DNA from: an uncultured Parabacteroides sp.
GTDB taxonomy: Bacteria > Bacteroidota > Bacteroidia > Bacteroidales > Tannerellaceae
Direction: 5' to 3'
Assembly: GCA_900541965.1 (NCBI GenBank)
Contig: UQLN01000023.1
Coordinates: forward strand, 4,202 to 68,201
Length of the DNA: 64,000 bases
This document shows positions 62,158 through 64,000 of the stretch, piece after piece. Positions within the stretch are counted from its first letter, which is position 1. Each line of letters begins with the position of its first letter. The translations under genes and the position numbers were made by a program. The notes beneath the pieces are model-generated. The model ran no database searches and was not told the origin of the DNA. It saw nothing but the letters and a program-made list of their open reading frames with translations.

Positions 62158-64000
62158 TTAAAATTCTCCTAATTCGTGTTTTAACGCAAGCCTATAAGTT
62201 TTGCCATTGTAATCCTTATATCCAATAAGGTCACCAGAGGTTCCTCCGATGTCAAAAGAGAAAGAAGTTGTTGACGAAAAGTAGTCTCCATTAGGCAATA
62301 TCAACACATTGCTATTCTCTGCGACAAATTTAGTAGGCATAGGCATTTTAGTGACCAACGGGACAGCCCAGCGGATTACTCGCGAAAAACCACTTTCTAT
62401 TTCCGGAAGAATAAATTCTCCTGCACCTAATATTAACGACCCTTCAGCTATTGTTCCATTATCGGGTATTGTTTTTAAATACTGAACAGTTGCGCATATT
62501 TCTCCTGAAAAGTCACCAGTACCACCTTTTATATGCTTAACATAGAGATTGTCCACGTCTATTAAATGTGTTTTTATCTTATCTCCATTTATTATTGTAC
62601 CATCCAAATCAGCCAAGGAGACTTTATCATTTCCAGCCAAATCTCCAATATCCTTTACTGTATCATCAGAAGATATGAATTTAATACGTCCTAATATGAT
62701 GCCGTTTACCAAATCAAAGTAGGTTTTCCCATCAGAGGATACAATTTTGTCAGTAGTAACACGGCCAGGAAGCACTTCTGTAAACCCATAAAGGGACACA
62801 TAGCTCCTTTCACCGTCGTACTCGCTATTCAAAACACCAACAAGGAAATGATAAAAACCGGCTTCCTGTTCAAGTGCTATAGCCTTATCACTAACTCGAA
62901 ATGTCCCGGTTTCGTTGTCTTTGCTACATTTTGCATACAGGTAATACTTCTTATCTGCATCAACAAGAGATGGTGAAGTATAAGAGCCCATATCCCAGAA
63001 CTTATATTTATGCGTCGATGATATTTCTTTGATATCTAATGTCATATGTTGCAATATCCCTACCGGAACGGAGAGTATCTTTGAATCATTATTGTATGTG
63101 ACATTCAGATTTACTACTGTTGGATTCGTCTTTGAGTTCACGAACCGGAACTGTAAGCTCTCATCCCCTACAAGCATCTGCATTGTAGCAACGGCAATAG
63201 GATTAATTGACTCTGAGAAGTTTGTAAGCAAAGCATCAGCCAACATACTCATCGTTTCCTGAGCATCCCTAAAGCGACGTTTTGTATATTGGATAGACTG
63301 CTTATGTTTGTCTGCATCTGTCACTTCATTTGCATCAATCTTGCCTAAATCAGAAGAGACTAAACCGGACACCGGAGTATTAGACAACTCCAATTCAGGG
63401 CTATACGGCTTATTGATATAGTCTTTTACACCTGTGATACGGATATTGATGCCTTCAGGTTGAAATTGTTCATCGCTAAATAAAACATAACCACCGGGAA
63501 GCAGCTTTCCACCTATCTCTAACCAATGTCTTTTTGCGTGAATACTGTCAAGGTCGCCTTTAAACGTAAAAGGATTATCCTCATTTTCATACATGTATTG
63601 AGCAGCCTCGCGAAACATATCCCAGCTTGCACCGGTTTTCGTTGTATTATCACAAATATATGCTTCCGGTAGGGATATATTGAATACTGCATATTTATCG
63701 CCAACAGACGGGCAAAGATGTTCATTCGGCAAGTTTATGCCATCTTCCTGCATGGAGACAAGTTTGAATGTCCGCGTTGCATGGTCATAGCCGGTCAAAT
63801 CATCTTTTGACTGCATGATGTCGAACTCACGTCCTGCCAGCTTGCCACTTTGGAAGATAATTGTTGCTGTATTACCATCAAGCCGACAATCACGGAAATT
63901 AAGAGCATCCGGTATAGTCGTATCGATGATATTATAAAAGGTAACGGGTTTACCGTCTGAATCTGTGCTCGCTTCTGTTTCAACTCCAGTTACTTCACCT
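62158..64000 (-). CDS. Large phage structural protein, tail/fibre-like (5' end outside window)
   Basis: The frame is open to the window edge: codons before the internal ATG 63816 read FQSGKLAGREFDIMQSKDD, so the start lies beyond 64000. At least 614 residues are visible. There are no enzyme motifs. Repeated beta-strand segments, a GRVTTDKIVSSDGKTYFDLVNG block and a DNLYVKHIKGGTGDFSGEI block resemble the C-terminal parts of phage tail-tip or fibre proteins, which often carry such TDKI...DLVNG hinge motifs. Confidence 0.65.
   Translation of the reverse strand, partial: GEVTGVETEASTDSDGKPVTFYNIIDTTIPDALNFRDCRLDGNTATIIFQSGKLAGREFDIMQSKDDLTGYDHATRTFKLVSMQEDGINLPNEHLCPSVGDKYAVFNISLPEAYICDNTTKTGASWDMFREAAQYMYENEDNPFTFKGDLDSIHAKRHWLEIGGKLLPGGYVLFSDEQFQPEGINIRITGVKDYINKPYSPELELSNTPVSGLVSSDLGKIDANEVTDADKHKQSIQYTKRRFRDAQETMSMLADALLTNFSESINPIAVATMQMLVGDESLQFRFVNSKTNPTVVNLNVTYNNDSKILSVPVGILQHMTLDIKEISSTHKYKFWDMGSYTSPSLVDADKKYYLYAKCSKDNETGTFRVSDKAIALEQEAGFYHFLVGVLNSEYDGERSYVSLYGFTEVLPGRVTTDKIVSSDGKTYFDLVNGIILGRIKFISSDDTVKDIGDLAGNDKVSLADLDGTIINGDKIKTHLIDVDNLYVKHIKGGTGDFSGEICATVQYLKTIPDNGTIAEGSLILGAGEFILPEIESGFSRVIRWAVPLVTKMPMPTKFVAENSNVLILPNGDYFSSTTSFSFDIGGTSGDLIGYKDYNGKTYRLALKHELGEF

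Larger units (their letters stand above)
60182..64000 (-). mobile_element. Prophage, lysis/tail end (continues beyond window)
   Basis: Five consecutive minus-strand genes have phage character: a large tail/fibre-like structural protein, a small HExxH-like protein, a membrane protein, an M15-type endolysin and a spanin-like coiled-coil protein. The order tail, holin region, lysin, spanin is a typical phage 3' end. The left boundary probably lies close to 60182; attachment repeats cannot be identified without the other end. Confidence 0.75.

Overview
The window looks like a chromosomal segment of a gut Bacteroidales bacterium, most likely Parabacteroides or a close relative. The evidence is direct: many secreted or lipoprotein glycoside hydrolases (GH38, GH92, GH33, GH172, GH78, GH127), Bacteroidetes-type -7 promoter elements (TAnnTTTG) ahead of many genes, a pyruvoyl arginine decarboxylase, a fused DoxD/DoxA protein and AT-rich intergenic spacers. 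The genus is an inference.

Layout. 1-3638: end of a GH38 alpha-mannosidase followed by a GH92 lipoprotein mannosidase. 4544-14489: a co-directional minus-strand block reading LacI regulator, GH38 mannosidase (frameshifted), sugar-type MFS transporter, UroD-fold methyltransferase, corrinoid protein, second UroD-fold methyltransferase, cupin, and a fusion of a COG0523 GTPase with a MetH-activation-like domain. This reads as a corrinoid-dependent methyl-transfer system tied to mannoside catabolism, and I infer demethylation of methylated mannosides or other methylated glycans. 14666-16871: a transposase remnant, then a translationally coupled secreted hydrolase / ECF sigma / membrane protein triad. 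16990-19784: an AT-rich FRG-domain plus NACHT NTPase pair, a candidate anti-phage system. 20134-23471: sialidase, DUF3788, a double acetyltransferase and Ogt. 24197-28702: second GH92, flavodoxin, DoxD/DoxA. 28802-36707: GH172, a three-gene RND efflux operon and a membrane-anchored nuclease.

36813-46494 is a complete L-rhamnose locus (two GH78-type rhamnosidases, rhaD, rhaT, rhaI, rhaB and a divergent AraC regulator), followed by a GH127-type enzyme. 49104-58888 holds housekeeping and accessory genes: SDR, APC permease, GtrA, outer-membrane barrel, C69 dipeptidase, NhaD antiporter, endonuclease IV, thioesterase, PdaD and superoxide dismutase. 59124-59681 is an orphan ECF sigma factor. The lysis end of a prophage starts at about 60182 and runs out of the window.

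Non-coding structure is notable. A roughly 620-bp element occurs twice in inverted orientation (about 3890-4515 and 23480-24110), each time directly downstream of a GH92 gene. It contains a 22-bp-arm hairpin and an array of three palindromes resembling AAAACATATATGTTTT. Single or nested forms of the palindromes recur at 30.06 kb and 48.9 kb. A 17-bp inverted repeat pair at 59754/60065 encloses a promoter-like motif between the ECF sigma gene and the prophage end, and may be an invertible promoter.
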